From: Thermoanaerobacterium sp. CMT5567-10
GTDB taxonomy: Bacteria > Bacillota > Thermoanaerobacteria > Thermoanaerobacterales > Thermoanaerobacteraceae
Length of the DNA: 64,000 nt
Assembly (NCBI RefSeq): GCF_030534315.2
Contig: NZ_CP130558.2
Location: forward strand, 1,003,001-1,067,000
Direction: 5' to 3'
A program made the translations under genes and the position numbers. This document shows, piece by piece, positions 39,006-48,641 of the stretch. The number at the start of each line of letters is the position of its first letter. Within the stretch, counting starts at the first letter, position 1. A model generated the notes under the pieces. The model did no database searches, had not been told where the DNA came from, and saw nothing but the letters and a program-made list of their open reading frames with translations.

Positions 39006-39895
39006 AGACTTTTAGAAACACTATAATAATGTTTGTAATACTTGGCATATTTGTGGGATATTACTACTACAGCAAAGCTACAAAGAAGCCTGCACCATCG
39101 ACAAACATCATAAGCATAAGCAAAAATAAATTGTCTTCTATAGATATAAAAGATTCTAATAATGAAATGGCTATTGTAAAAAATGGCAGCACCTATAAAA
39201 TTATCAAACCGATAAGTTATGCTGCAGATAGCACATATGCCAGCGATTTATTCAATTCACTTACACAATTAAAATACAATAGAAAATTTACCGACACAGA
39301 TTTAAAGAAATATGGATTGGACAAATCAAATTTTATTATTACTGCGTCATCCAGCAATGGCAATACAGAAGAATTGATTGTTGGAAATAAATCACCAGTT
39401 GGCAATTCGTACTATGCCAAATTGTCAAATTCGCAGTATATATACGTTGTAGACGCAAGCTCGATAGAGAATTTTCAACTTACAAGTAGTGATACACTAT
39501 TCAATTATTTAAATAAAGATATATACACGATATCTAAAGACAAAATATCAAAAGTAACTTATACAGACTCTTCCGGAACCCGTTATATGGAAAAAAATAA
39601 AAGCGGAAAGTGGGCTTACAATGGTAAAGAAATAAGCAGTGACAAATCAGAAAGCCTTCTCAATGATATAGTCTTACTGAGTCCGACAGGAATAGATCCA
39701 AATAAAAAAATCAGCGGAAATAGTTCTAGCTTCACACTTACCATATCAGATGGCAGTAAAAATGAGGAAGTCAAATTTCTGACAAATGACAATAATAATT
39801 ACTACATCCAGAAGAACAACAATCAAATTGGCCTATATATAACAAAGGACCAATTAAGCAGCTTAATGAACGATATAAAAAGCATAATGAAATAA
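39002..39895 (+). CDS. DUF4340 membrane-anchored protein
   Basis: A 297-residue protein with an N-terminal membrane segment (residues about 5-22) and an outside domain of repeated beta units: IKDSNNEMAIVKNGSTYKII, then LKKYGLDKSNFIITASSSNG and KVTYTDSSGTRYMEKNKSGK. DUF4340 proteins regularly end GldG-type operons. Ends at a bidirectional terminator. Confidence 0.88.
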   Translation: MKTFRNTIIMFVILGIFVGYYYYSKATKKPAPSTNIISISKNKLSSIDIKDSNNEMAIVKNGSTYKIIKPISYAADSTYASDLFNSLTQLKYNRKFTDTDLKKYGLDKSNFIITASSSNGNTEELIVGNKSPVGNSYYAKLSNSQYIYVVDASSIENFQLTSSDTLFNYLNKDIYTISKDKISKVTYTDSSGTRYMEKNKSGKWAYNGKEISSDKSESLLNDIVLLSPTGIDPNKKISGNSSSFTLTISDGSKNEEVKFLTNDNNNYYIQKNNNQIGLYITKDQLSSLMNDIKSIMK

Positions 39896-39921
39896 GGAGT
39901 CATTTACTCCTTATTTTTTTT
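39891..39921. terminator. Bidirectional terminator between convergent genes
   Basis: AATAAGGAGT, 5-nt loop, ACTCCTTATT followed by seven T. It ends the exporter operon and overlaps the stop of the WYL regulator on the other strand. Confidence 0.88.
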
Positions 39922-40904
39922 GCCATCTTGATTATCTCATCATTGATCATGTCTTTAAACTCATCGGGACTTATAACTTCTGCTTCACATCCAAAGCCTA
40001 AAACCCATCTTTTAATCTCATCTAGCTGCGAAACTACCTTGACAAATAAAATTGAACCATCGTCATTTTCTACAATTTCATCTGCCTTATATCCTTCATA
40101 CTCTTTGACAAGCCTGGCTGCATTCCCTGTAAATCTTATTTTCACCCTGTATTTTGTGTTTCCTTTTAAAATATTCCACGTGTATTTGTAATACTTGCTC
40201 TTATCAAAATCAGGGGATATTTCAAAGCTTTTACCAAGTAATTTTATCTCTTTCATTCTGGATATTCTAAAATCCCTTATTTCATTATGTAATTTGCAAA
40301 ATCCCGTCAGATAATAATGACCATCTTTTTCGTAAATCAAATACGGATCTACTTCCCTTTCAGTCTCTGTATCAGATGTAAAAGAATAATACCTCATTTT
40401 GATAGATTTTTTATATATTATTGCATCGTTGATAGTCTCTAACATGTCTAACGTTACATTTTTATCAGAATCTATATCCTTTTGTATCAAAAAAGTCCTA
40501 TACAGCCTATCAATGTAGTCATCGTATATAGAAGGTATGTACGATATTATTCTCTCTATGAAATTAAGAGCCATTTTACCTATTTCAGATGTATCATATT
40601 TTCTAATTATTTCTCTAGTGAAAAATAATGCAAAAAGTTCTTGTACAGTAAATATAAAATCATGTATCTTATACTTTTCTAAAGTATAAGTCGTTCCCCT
40701 GCCTTCCCCTTCTTCGTAAATTGGAAATACCATAGTTAAATCATCTAAATCTCTTTTTATCGTCTTTGTAGATACCTCTTCTCCAAAATTTTTAGCCAAT
40801 CTCTGATATATCTGGTTTATTGTCATTCCATTGTTTTCCCATGATAAAATTGATAATATCTTCCACTGCCTTTCTAATTGAGTAGAATCACCATTTTTAA
40901 TCAT
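39900..40904 (-). CDS. WYL-domain transcription regulator
   Basis: A 334-residue protein starting MIKNGDSTQLERQWKILSIL, GGGGTG upstream. An N-terminal winged helix-turn-helix (GMTINQIYQRLAKNFGEEVS; KTIKRDLDDL) is followed by a WYL domain (MRYYSFTSDTETEREVDPYL; IYEKDGHYYLTGFC; RDFRISRMKEIKL) and a WCX C-terminal extension. WYL proteins sense ligands, often nucleic acids. It is divergent from the FtsA-like gene, which it may regulate. Confidence 0.88.
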   Translation of the reverse strand: MIKNGDSTQLERQWKILSILSWENNGMTINQIYQRLAKNFGEEVSTKTIKRDLDDLTMVFPIYEEGEGRGTTYTLEKYKIHDFIFTVQELFALFFTREIIRKYDTSEIGKMALNFIERIISYIPSIYDDYIDRLYRTFLIQKDIDSDKNVTLDMLETINDAIIYKKSIKMRYYSFTSDTETEREVDPYLIYEKDGHYYLTGFCKLHNEIRDFRISRMKEIKLLGKSFEISPDFDKSKYYKYTWNILKGNTKYRVKIRFTGNAARLVKEYEGYKADEIVENDDGSILFVKVVSQLDEIKRWVLGFGCEAEVISPDEFKDMINDEIIKMAKKIRSK

Positions 40905-41045
40905 TTTAACACCCCACAAAAATTACTTTTAAGACAAATCAAAAAATTGTATAATATAAAAGTAATCTTAATTGAATTATACAACTTTCTAAAATTTATT
41001 AAAATATATTTTTTGTTTTACGATATATTTTTCGGGGGAATTTTG

Positions 41046-42800
41046 ATGAACGATAACTTGATTTTTTCACTTGACATTGGAACAAGAGTTGTTGTAGGCA
41101 TTGTAGGTGTGGCAGAAAATGACAAATTAAAAATACTTGCAGTCGAGCAAATGGAGCATAGCGACAGAGTAATGTTTGACGGTCAAATTCACGACATAGA
41201 AAAAGTATCGTCTGTTGCGTGTAAAATAAAAGAAAAGCTTGAAAAAAAGCTAGGAGTAAGCCTTAAAAATGTTAGTCTGGCTGCTGCCGGAAGGTCTTTA
41301 AAAACCAAAATTGTTAGAGTCGAAAAAAGCATAGATGAAAATTACATAATAAAAGACAGTGACATAGATAATCTAGTTTTGTCTGCACTAAACACTGCAA
41401 AAGAAGAGATATCGCATGAAGGCTATACGGTAAAATATCACATGGTAGGATACTCTATAACTAGCTTCTATTTAGATGGCCTCCCTATAACTAACCTAAA
41501 AGACCATACAGGCAGAGAAATCTCAGTAGAGATAATTGCCACATTTTTGCCATATGATGTAGTAGAAAGTTTATACTCTGTTGCAAAGAAAGCAGATTTA
41601 AATGTTACATACCTTACATTAGAGCCGATAGCAGCAATCGGAGTCGCAATAATGCCTCAAATCAGGATGCTAAATATAGCGCTTATAGATATTGGCGCAG
41701 GCACTTCTGATATAGCTATTTCAAAAGAAGGAAATATAATAGCATATTCAATGGTCCCATTTGCCGGTGATGAAGTGACTGAAACGATACAACAGCATTT
41801 CCTTACTGATTTTAACACTGCCGAAAAAATAAAAACGACCTCAAAAAAAGAAGTAAAATTTAAAGACGTAATAGGAATTGAACATAAAGTATCAAGAACT
41901 GACGTGCTTAAGATAATAGAACCTGTAGTTAAAAATCTTTCAAAAAAAATCTGCGATGAAATTCTAAAATACAATGGAAAAAGTCCATCTGCTGTATTCT
42001 TAGTAGGCGGCAGCAGCAATCTTCCCAATATTGCAGAAGAAATTGCTAAAAATCTATCTATACCGTTAGAAAGAGTATCTGTAAGAGATGCAAGCTCCAT
42101 CAACGTCGTAGAATACAAAAGCAAAAAATTAAAAGGCCCGGAATACATCACACCTATTGGTATCGCTTATTCATCAATGATTGACAGAAAAAAAGATTTT
42201 ATAACCATCTATTTTAATGATGAAAAATTAGAACTATTAAATGTGAAGGAAATGACCATAATGGATGTGCTTCTAAAAACCAATTTTGACTCTAAAAAGT
42301 TAATTGCACGACCAGGAAAAAATCTGTCATTTACACTTAACGGAAAAAATATCGTTATAGATGGTGAAGTAGGAACACCTGCCAAGATTTTAAAAAATGG
42401 AATCGCATCAAATCTCAAATCAAAAGTGGAAAACGGCGATAAAATAGTCGTTGTAAGTGGCATAAATGGCAAAGACGCTTCTATTACAGTAAAAGAGCTT
42501 AAAGATAAATACGGCGCATCAAAAATCACAGTCAACGGATCTATCGTAGATGATGACTACATTGTGAAAAATGGTGATGACGTAAAAATAATTGTAGAAA
42601 ATCAAGAAGAATTTTTTGTTTACATAAATGGAGATAAAACAATCCTTACTGGAAAGGAACAATATATATTCATTGATATATTTAATTTTATCGATTTCCA
42701 GATGCCCAAAAATAAAATTCCTGAGATGATTTTAAACGGAAGAAAGGCTTCATACACAGACATTCTCAAAAAGGGCGATAAAATAGAGATAATAGTCTGA
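41046..42800 (+). CDS. FtsA/PilM-like actin-fold protein with C-terminal repeats
   Basis: A 584-residue protein starting MNDNLIFSLDIGTRVVVGIV, GGGGGAA upstream. Residues 1-385 form an actin-like ATPase with an SHS2 insertion, as in FtsA (phosphate loops SLDIGTRV and LIDIGAGTSDIAI; adenosine motif VFLVGGSSNLPNI). Canonical FtsA is about 410 residues and ends in a membrane helix. Here about 190 residues follow, with three related units ending NGDKIVVVSG, NGDDVKIIV and KGDKIEIIV, like ubiquitin-fold repeats. Cell-division paralogue or other scaffold is open. Confidence 0.8.
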   Translation: MNDNLIFSLDIGTRVVVGIVGVAENDKLKILAVEQMEHSDRVMFDGQIHDIEKVSSVACKIKEKLEKKLGVSLKNVSLAAAGRSLKTKIVRVEKSIDENYIIKDSDIDNLVLSALNTAKEEISHEGYTVKYHMVGYSITSFYLDGLPITNLKDHTGREISVEIIATFLPYDVVESLYSVAKKADLNVTYLTLEPIAAIGVAIMPQIRMLNIALIDIGAGTSDIAISKEGNIIAYSMVPFAGDEVTETIQQHFLTDFNTAEKIKTTSKKEVKFKDVIGIEHKVSRTDVLKIIEPVVKNLSKKICDEILKYNGKSPSAVFLVGGSSNLPNIAEEIAKNLSIPLERVSVRDASSINVVEYKSKKLKGPEYITPIGIAYSSMIDRKKDFITIYFNDEKLELLNVKEMTIMDVLLKTNFDSKKLIARPGKNLSFTLNGKNIVIDGEVGTPAKILKNGIASNLKSKVENGDKIVVVSGINGKDASITVKELKDKYGASKITVNGSIVDDDYIVKNGDDVKIIVENQEEFFVYINGDKTILTGKEQYIFIDIFNFIDFQMPKNKIPEMILNGRKASYTDILKKGDKIEIIV

Positions 42801-42836
42801 TTATAAGGATCAAAGACGATCCTTATAATCTTTTAT
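42799..42836. terminator. Bidirectional terminator between convergent genes
   Basis: GATTATAAGGATC, 6-nt loop, GATCCTTATAATC, a perfect 13-bp stem with T/A-rich flanks. Confidence 0.9.
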
Positions 42837-42838
42837 AG

Positions 42839-43825
42839 TTAAGATACACTTTTTGAAAAAATATTCTTGCTTGTAGAGTTTGACCACTTGCCGCATTTAT
42901 CACCCCAGCGGGATATAACTTCATCATCTTTAATAAACTCCACAACCTCACATCCGTTTGAGCAGCCGGTACATTCAAACCCCTGTGCTTTATAATCAAG
43001 ATCAGCAATTTCAAAACCTTTAAACTGGCTAAAGCCTTTTTTCTTTACAGCCTCTTTGGCAAGAATAGCTGCACCTATCGCTCCCATTACACCATAATAT
43101 TTAGGAACATATACTTTCATGCCCAAAGCTTTTTCAAATGCCGCTTTTATGCCTTTATTTGCAGCAACACCTCCTTGGAACACTATCGGTTCTTTTATGT
43201 CCTTACCTTTTCCAACATTGTTTAAATAGTTTCTCACCAAAGCTTCACATAAACCGCTTATTATGTCTGGCAGCGCGTATCCCATCTGCTGCTTATGTAT
43301 CATATCAGACTCAGCAAATACGCCACATCTGCCAGCAATTCTAACAGGACTAACTGATTTTAGTGCAAGATCGCCAAATTCTTCTATTGGTATATTGAGC
43401 CTGTACGCCTGCTGGTCAAGAAATGAACCTGTACCTGCCGCACAAACCGTATTCATTGCAAAATCTACTACAATTCCATCCCTCAATATTATTATCTTTG
43501 AATCTTGACCACCTATTTCAAAAACAGTGTGTACATCTTTAATTAAATTTGATGATGCAATGGCATGTGCAGTTATTTCATTTTTTACAATGTCAGCGCC
43601 AACCATGAGCCCTGTTAACTGCCTTGCACTGCCTGTTGTACCAACTCCTTTTACAGATATATCTGTGTGAGTCCTATCTCTCAACATAACCATAGCTTTC
43701 TGTACTGCCTTTATAGGCTGCCCTTGAGTCCTAATATAAACAGAATCTATCACCTCGTTGTTTGAATCAATCAAAGCCACATCTGTACTCACAGATCCAA
43801 CATCAATTCCCATGTACACATCCAT
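42839..43825 (-). CDS. Acyl-CoA dehydratase activase family (BadF/BadG/HgdC-like ATPase)
   Basis: A 328-residue ATPase with MGIDVGSVSTDVALIDSNNE, VFEIGGQDSKIIIL and the Cys-containing switch region FAMNTVCAAGTGSFLDQQA, plus AGRCGVFAESDM. The two Cys (in NTVCAAGTG and AGRCGVF) normally bind the [4Fe-4S] cluster between subunits. The C-terminus adds a Cys-rich segment (FECTGCSNGCEVVEF; WGDKCGKW). No dehydratase subunit genes lie next to it, so the partner is elsewhere or function differs. Confidence 0.85.
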   Translation of the reverse strand: MDVYMGIDVGSVSTDVALIDSNNEVIDSVYIRTQGQPIKAVQKAMVMLRDRTHTDISVKGVGTTGSARQLTGLMVGADIVKNEITAHAIASSNLIKDVHTVFEIGGQDSKIIILRDGIVVDFAMNTVCAAGTGSFLDQQAYRLNIPIEEFGDLALKSVSPVRIAGRCGVFAESDMIHKQQMGYALPDIISGLCEALVRNYLNNVGKGKDIKEPIVFQGGVAANKGIKAAFEKALGMKVYVPKYYGVMGAIGAAILAKEAVKKKGFSQFKGFEIADLDYKAQGFECTGCSNGCEVVEFIKDDEVISRWGDKCGKWSNSTSKNIFSKSVS

Positions 43826-43954
43826 CTAGATAACCTCCTTTGAAAATTTTTACTTCTTTTCCATATAAACCTTAATTCATCATCGTTTCTTTCTACGTAT
43901 AATTTGCGATTGTACGTAAAAACTATTTTTAGTAAATCACTGGGGGCGATGGCA

Positions 43955-45475
43955 ATGAAAAAAAACTTATATATAATATTATTAACTTTATCACTGGTAA
44001 TAAACATTATTTTGTCAATATCCTATACCTCAAAAGCGAATCCGGTGCTTATCATAATTTCAATGCTATCTCTTTTTCTGATAGGGTATATACTATACAA
44101 AAATAACGTATCTGAGATGCTGCCTGTAAACTTAAAAAACGAACTTCCACCTAAAGAAAAAGAGTCCAACAAAAAAGTCAACATTACTTTTAGAGATGTA
44201 GCAGGACTTGACGAGGTTATAGACGAGCTTAAAATTATCATCGATTTTATAAACAACACTGAAAAATACGATAGAATGGGTGCTAAAATCCCAAAGGGAA
44301 TACTTTTCTATGGTCCTCCAGGTACTGGCAAGACATTGCTTGCTACAGCTTTGGCTGGAGAAACAAATTCTACATTTATATCGGCATCAGGTTCAGAATT
44401 TGTTGAAAAATATGTAGGTGTTGGAGCCAGCCGCATAAGAGCATTATTCGCAAGGGCTAAAAAGTCTACTCCCAGCATCATCTTCATAGATGAAATAGAT
44501 GCGGTTGGTAGCAAGCGAAACAACGACAATAATTCTGAAAAAGATCAGACATTAAATCAGCTATTAGTTGAAATGGATGGCTTCAACAGCAACGACGGCA
44601 TTATCGTAATAGGTGCGACAAATAGGCTGGATATGCTGGATGAAGCGCTTCTACGCCCTGGAAGATTTGACAGAACGATTCATATAGGAAATCCAAACGT
44701 AAAAGCCCGACTAGAAATTTTAAAAGTACATACGAGAAACAAGCCTTTAGATAACGACATATCACTGGAGGACTTGGCTAAAAAGACCCACGGCATGACA
44801 GGTGCCCATTTATCATCGATTTGCAATGAAGCAGCGATTTTAGCAGTAATAAGGCATAAGCAAAGAATAGGAAGAGAAGAATTTGATGAAGCTATAGAAA
44901 GAGTTGTTGCAGGTTTGCAAAAGAAAAATCAAGAAATCTTAGAAAAAGAGCGCAAAATTGCAGCACATCATGAAGCCGGTCATGCTATAATCGGCAAGAT
45001 ATTAAACGCCAGCACAGTCGAAAAGATTTCAATAGTACCTCGTGGAGAAGCATTAGGATATGTCCTCAATTTTCCAAAAGATGACGCTTTTTTAATGACA
45101 AAAACAGATTTAAAAAACAAGATAACAATGCTTTTAGGCGGTCGTGCTGCAGAGGAGATAATGTTTAATGAAGTATCTACAGGTGCAGAAAATGATTTAA
45201 AGGAAGCCACAAATATCTCATATCAGATGGTATGCAATTACGGCATGAGTGAATTGGGAAATAGGATATACGACATTAGAATGGTAAAATCAACTGACAA
45301 AATAGACGCAGAAGTCAATAAAATCATCAACTATTGCTATACAAATGCAAAAAAGATCCTTATAGAGAAAAAGGATAAAATAATTCTTATTGCAGAAAGA
45401 CTTTTGTCAAATGAAATTATAACAAAAGAAGAAATTGATGAATTAATGAATGACGAAAAGCAAATGTGTGTATGA
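43955..45475 (+). CDS. FtsH-like membrane AAA+ metalloprotease, short form
   Basis: A 506-residue protein starting MKKNLYIILLTLSLVINIIL, GGGGG 8 nt upstream. Two membrane segments (about 6-24 and 31-48) are separated by only a few residues, so the usual outside domain of FtsH is missing. AAA motifs: GPPGTGKT, IIFIDEIDAVG, and the SRH TNRLDMLDEALLRPGRFDR. The zinc motif HHEAGH is present, with a downstream Asp in ENDLKEATN. Family members are usually 600-650 residues. It is probably a second FtsH with a special role. Confidence 0.9.
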   Translation: MKKNLYIILLTLSLVINIILSISYTSKANPVLIIISMLSLFLIGYILYKNNVSEMLPVNLKNELPPKEKESNKKVNITFRDVAGLDEVIDELKIIIDFINNTEKYDRMGAKIPKGILFYGPPGTGKTLLATALAGETNSTFISASGSEFVEKYVGVGASRIRALFARAKKSTPSIIFIDEIDAVGSKRNNDNNSEKDQTLNQLLVEMDGFNSNDGIIVIGATNRLDMLDEALLRPGRFDRTIHIGNPNVKARLEILKVHTRNKPLDNDISLEDLAKKTHGMTGAHLSSICNEAAILAVIRHKQRIGREEFDEAIERVVAGLQKKNQEILEKERKIAAHHEAGHAIIGKILNASTVEKISIVPRGEALGYVLNFPKDDAFLMTKTDLKNKITMLLGGRAAEEIMFNEVSTGAENDLKEATNISYQMVCNYGMSELGNRIYDIRMVKSTDKIDAEVNKIINYCYTNAKKILIEKKDKIILIAERLLSNEIITKEEIDELMNDEKQMCV

Positions 45476-45504
45476 AAAATAGGCCTTTAGTTTAGGCCTA
45501 TTTT
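45476..45504. terminator. Bidirectional terminator between convergent genes
   Basis: AAAATAGGCCT, 7-nt loop, AGGCCTATTTT: an 11-bp stem with T-rich flank on each strand. Confidence 0.9.
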
Positions 45505-46170
45505 ATCATGATCTTTCCCTTTTACTAAATACGACACAAATCCTATGATTATATATACGATAACTGAATTTCGAATTGTAAGGTATGAAATATCACTAAA
45601 AAAGCCTTCCGGCAGCATCTGTATAAGTCTGTCGCGAGTCACATCCAACTGCCATAAATTGTTGTTAAAAAAAAGAAGATGAAAATATATAAACCACCTA
45701 TTAAAATCCAGTGAAACGACAGCCACTGCTGCAATTAAAAATAAAATCACAAATACCATACCACGGTATGTATAGTTAAATATGTCTTCTTTTTTAATGT
45801 ACAAATACAAAGCAGTCAAGATGTACAAAAATATCATTACATTTTTTATTAAAAAACCATTCTTAAAAAGTTCTCTGACATCTCTCATGTGGTCTAATTC
45901 TTTTTCGTTAAATACCTTTTGATTCTGACCATCTATTACAGCATTTAATTGAAGACTGTCTACTTTTCCAAAAAGATAATCTTGAATTCTGGCTGCTACT
46001 TTGTTTAACTGTGAACTATCCATTCCTGTTACATCTTCTATGCCGTATTTATTGAATTCGTGAATATAAAAATTTTTATCAAACGCCAAGTATTGTAAAT
46101 TCGATAGTAAAACAATCAAAAATAAAAATATAACCATCAAAACAGATATAATTTTATTTATAATCTTCAT
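45487..46170 (-). CDS. DUF1461 (TIGR01906) integral membrane protein
   Basis: A 227-residue protein with four hydrophobic segments (about 7-27, 108-125, 136-155, 198-218). Family features: LAFDKNFYIHEFNKYGIEDV near the N-terminus, EKELDHMRDVRELF and FHLLFFNNNLWQLD. The latter block is a hallmark of TIGR01906. It follows the operon of coiled-coil proteins with a 3-base gap and may be its last gene. Function unknown. Confidence 0.85.
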   Translation of the reverse strand: MKIINKIISVLMVIFLFLIVLLSNLQYLAFDKNFYIHEFNKYGIEDVTGMDSSQLNKVAARIQDYLFGKVDSLQLNAVIDGQNQKVFNEKELDHMRDVRELFKNGFLIKNVMIFLYILTALYLYIKKEDIFNYTYRGMVFVILFLIAAVAVVSLDFNRWFIYFHLLFFNNNLWQLDVTRDRLIQMLPEGFFSDISYLTIRNSVIVYIIIGFVSYLVKGKDHDKIGLN

Positions 46171-46173
46171 TTA

Positions 46174-47664
46174 TTACAATCCTTCCTTGACGTTTTTTAA
46201 AAGTGCTTCATAAAGATGTTTGCTGTTTTTCATATCCTTGTATAATTTGATTCTTTTGTCAACACTTTCCATTATAGCAGCCTTAACATTTGATGTTGTA
46301 TCAAACTCCAATGAGCTCTTCAAATAGTTAAAAAACTCATTTTCAAAATTACCTGGAACCGGAATGATTCCCAAAAGCCTCCTCATGCGAATCTTCCGAT
46401 AATCTGGATTCATGTTCCTGCTAATATCATCTATCATAGAAATAAGATTATTAATTTCTTCTTCAACAATACTGCCTTCTATTGCTTCCCCTTGCATATC
46501 ATCGAAATCATCACCATCATCATTCATTAGGTTTTCGTACTCAGCTAGAATCTCTATATCATTTAAAATATCTTCATCTATGAAGTTTTCTATATCATTT
46601 TCAAAATAATTCATGTCATTCAACAATCTATTGTAATTGTACAACTCAAAATACCAATTAGATATACACTCATTTAATGTTCTTAAAAAATCTTTTACTT
46701 TTTTCTTTGTATATTTCTCTGAATATATACTACCATATACATCTAAAAAAATTTTTATTTTAGGCTCTTCCTGCAGCGTATCTTCTATCTTTCTATCTGA
46801 CTTATAAAATATCAAAAGCCTATTTACGATCCTTATTAGAGAATAAACCATTTCCCTTATATCCTGTATCTTGCCTAAAAGGACAATTGTTTCCTTTAAA
46901 TACAGCTCTAAATCGTCTTTTTTAGCATTTTTCAAGTCTATTGTCTGAAGCTCTTCTATTTTATTGGCAATTTCAGCAAATTTTTCGCCATAACCTTCTA
47001 CCAATTTCCCGTAAAAATTTTCCTCAATCTCAAAAATATTTTGTATAAGCTTGTCATAACCATTGTATTCATGAATCAAACCACTTTTCATATAATCAAA
47101 AAATCTCTTTTTAGACAGTGCAAAAGGAATTGAAGATATTACTTCCTGAATCCTTTCGAATTTTTCTTCTTCATTTTCAAATACAAACTCTTTGATATTA
47201 TTGTAGAATTCCTCAATGCTAACATCAAAATCGTTCTGGTTAAAAGTCTTAAGCTTATCATTAAATACATCACTGCAATATCTAGCTTCTACAAAATACC
47301 CATACAAAACTTCTAAATCTGATTCCAAATTTTCCTTTTTATCTTCAAGCGTTTTTATAATATTTTCTCTTATTTTTAAATCCATTTGTTTATAATATCT
47401 AATCCTATCAACTACATCTCTGAAACTTTCAATAGTATCATATAAGTCATCATTTAAAGACTTCATAAACTTTAAAACACCATTTCGTTTCAAAATAATA
47501 TCATAAAGATAAACTGATTCGTAAATAAGTTCTAAAACACAAATAGTAATAATAATGTTTTTTTGTTTCTTAAATATTTCTTTAAGAGCATTAGAAATAT
47601 TTAAATCGTCATTGCTATCTTCAGCTAAAATTTTTTTAATTTTTCGGATTTCATCATGATGCAT
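46174..47664 (-). CDS. Large acidic helical protein, unknown (Hsp70 operon)
   Basis: A 496-residue protein starting MHHDEIRKIKKILAEDSNDD, GAGGTG upstream. It is nearly all helix and very rich in Glu, Asp, Lys, Ile and Leu, with several coiled-coil stretches (IIKTLEDKKENLESDLEVLY; KIEELQTIDLKNAKKDDLEL). An acidic insert lies near residue 400. No catalytic motif is visible. It follows the 314-residue coiled-coil gene by 15 bases and precedes the DUF1461 gene by 3, so it belongs to the same transcript. No family recognised. Confidence 0.75.
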   Translation of the reverse strand: MHHDEIRKIKKILAEDSNDDLNISNALKEIFKKQKNIIITICVLELIYESVYLYDIILKRNGVLKFMKSLNDDLYDTIESFRDVVDRIRYYKQMDLKIRENIIKTLEDKKENLESDLEVLYGYFVEARYCSDVFNDKLKTFNQNDFDVSIEEFYNNIKEFVFENEEEKFERIQEVISSIPFALSKKRFFDYMKSGLIHEYNGYDKLIQNIFEIEENFYGKLVEGYGEKFAEIANKIEELQTIDLKNAKKDDLELYLKETIVLLGKIQDIREMVYSLIRIVNRLLIFYKSDRKIEDTLQEEPKIKIFLDVYGSIYSEKYTKKKVKDFLRTLNECISNWYFELYNYNRLLNDMNYFENDIENFIDEDILNDIEILAEYENLMNDDGDDFDDMQGEAIEGSIVEEEINNLISMIDDISRNMNPDYRKIRMRRLLGIIPVPGNFENEFFNYLKSSLEFDTTSNVKAAIMESVDKRIKLYKDMKNSKHLYEALLKNVKEGL

Positions 47665-47679
47665 TGTTACACCTCGCAA

Positions 47680-48624
47680 TTATGAATTTTTTAACATCTT
47701 AGACAAATCATCTAACAGTGAATAATCATTATCTTCTAAACTTACTGCTGATTGTTCTTCAAGCACGCCAACATCAGCAATCCCAATTTTCTTTTCTAAC
47801 TGGCTTAAAATTTCCTTCACTTCCAAAAAACACTTCTTAATCTCCTGGTTATCTTGATGCAAATCCATTAATGTCTTATTCAAAGATACCTTTAAATTTT
47901 CATTTTTCTTGTCTTTTGACACATTTTCGTTAATAAGCTTTATAATATGCTTATCAAATTCCAGGCCAATGTGTTCTAAAATCAACTCTAAGCGCTTTTT
48001 TTCCTGCTTTAAATCTTCTAATTTTTTGTTTAAAGAGACTATTTCCTTTTCCTTATTTTCCAATGCTTTTTTTAAATTGTCCACCTCAATTATATTCTTT
48101 TTTTCTTCTTTTATCAATTTATCATACAATTTTTCTACTTCTTTTTCAAGTTTTTTAAGCTTTTTACAAATATCACCATTTTCTTTTTGAGGACTTCGTT
48201 TGATGCTATCTTGTTTTTGTACAGCTTCTGGCTTTATGGCTTTATTTATTATATCACCTAGATCCTCCCTGTTGTCAATAAGAAGAGCTGAAACAACATT
48301 ATCATTTCCATACACATCACAAAGTTCATCAATTTGCTTGTCTATTTCATTTGATTCCATGCTGCATATCTTTTCATACAGGTCCCCATGTAACATCTTC
48401 CATTCTTTTACAAAATCCTCATAGTTAAAATTTCCTTTTAATATTTCCTGCCTCAATATAGGCACAATTTTCGTAGGTGGACTTGATTTTTCATTCAATC
48501 TAAAACCAGCAAGTTTTTTTTGAAGGTTTTTATCTGTCTTAAAAGGTTTAATCAATACGTTATACGGCAATGTGTATAAAAATATATCTAAACATTTTGT
48601 AATATCTACACCTTTTTTGTTCAT
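47680..48624 (-). CDS. Coiled-coil protein in Hsp70 operon, possible GrpE-like factor
   Basis: A 314-residue protein starting MNKKGVDITKCLDIFLYTLP. Residues 1-130 form a unique helical N-terminal domain (TKIVPILRQEILKGNFNYED). Residues about 150-225 are a strong coiled coil (LEKEVEKLYDKLIKEEKKNI; KALENKEKEIVSLNKKLEDL). The last 80 residues are helical with an acidic end. A coiled coil next to an Hsp70-like gene recalls GrpE nucleotide-exchange factors, but I see no GrpE beta-domain. Seventeen bases separate it from the HEAT gene. Confidence 0.7.
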   Translation of the reverse strand: MNKKGVDITKCLDIFLYTLPYNVLIKPFKTDKNLQKKLAGFRLNEKSSPPTKIVPILRQEILKGNFNYEDFVKEWKMLHGDLYEKICSMESNEIDKQIDELCDVYGNDNVVSALLIDNREDLGDIINKAIKPEAVQKQDSIKRSPQKENGDICKKLKKLEKEVEKLYDKLIKEEKKNIIEVDNLKKALENKEKEIVSLNKKLEDLKQEKKRLELILEHIGLEFDKHIIKLINENVSKDKKNENLKVSLNKTLMDLHQDNQEIKKCFLEVKEILSQLEKKIGIADVGVLEEQSAVSLEDNDYSLLDDLSKMLKNS

Positions 48625-48641
48625 CAAAATACATCTTCCCT

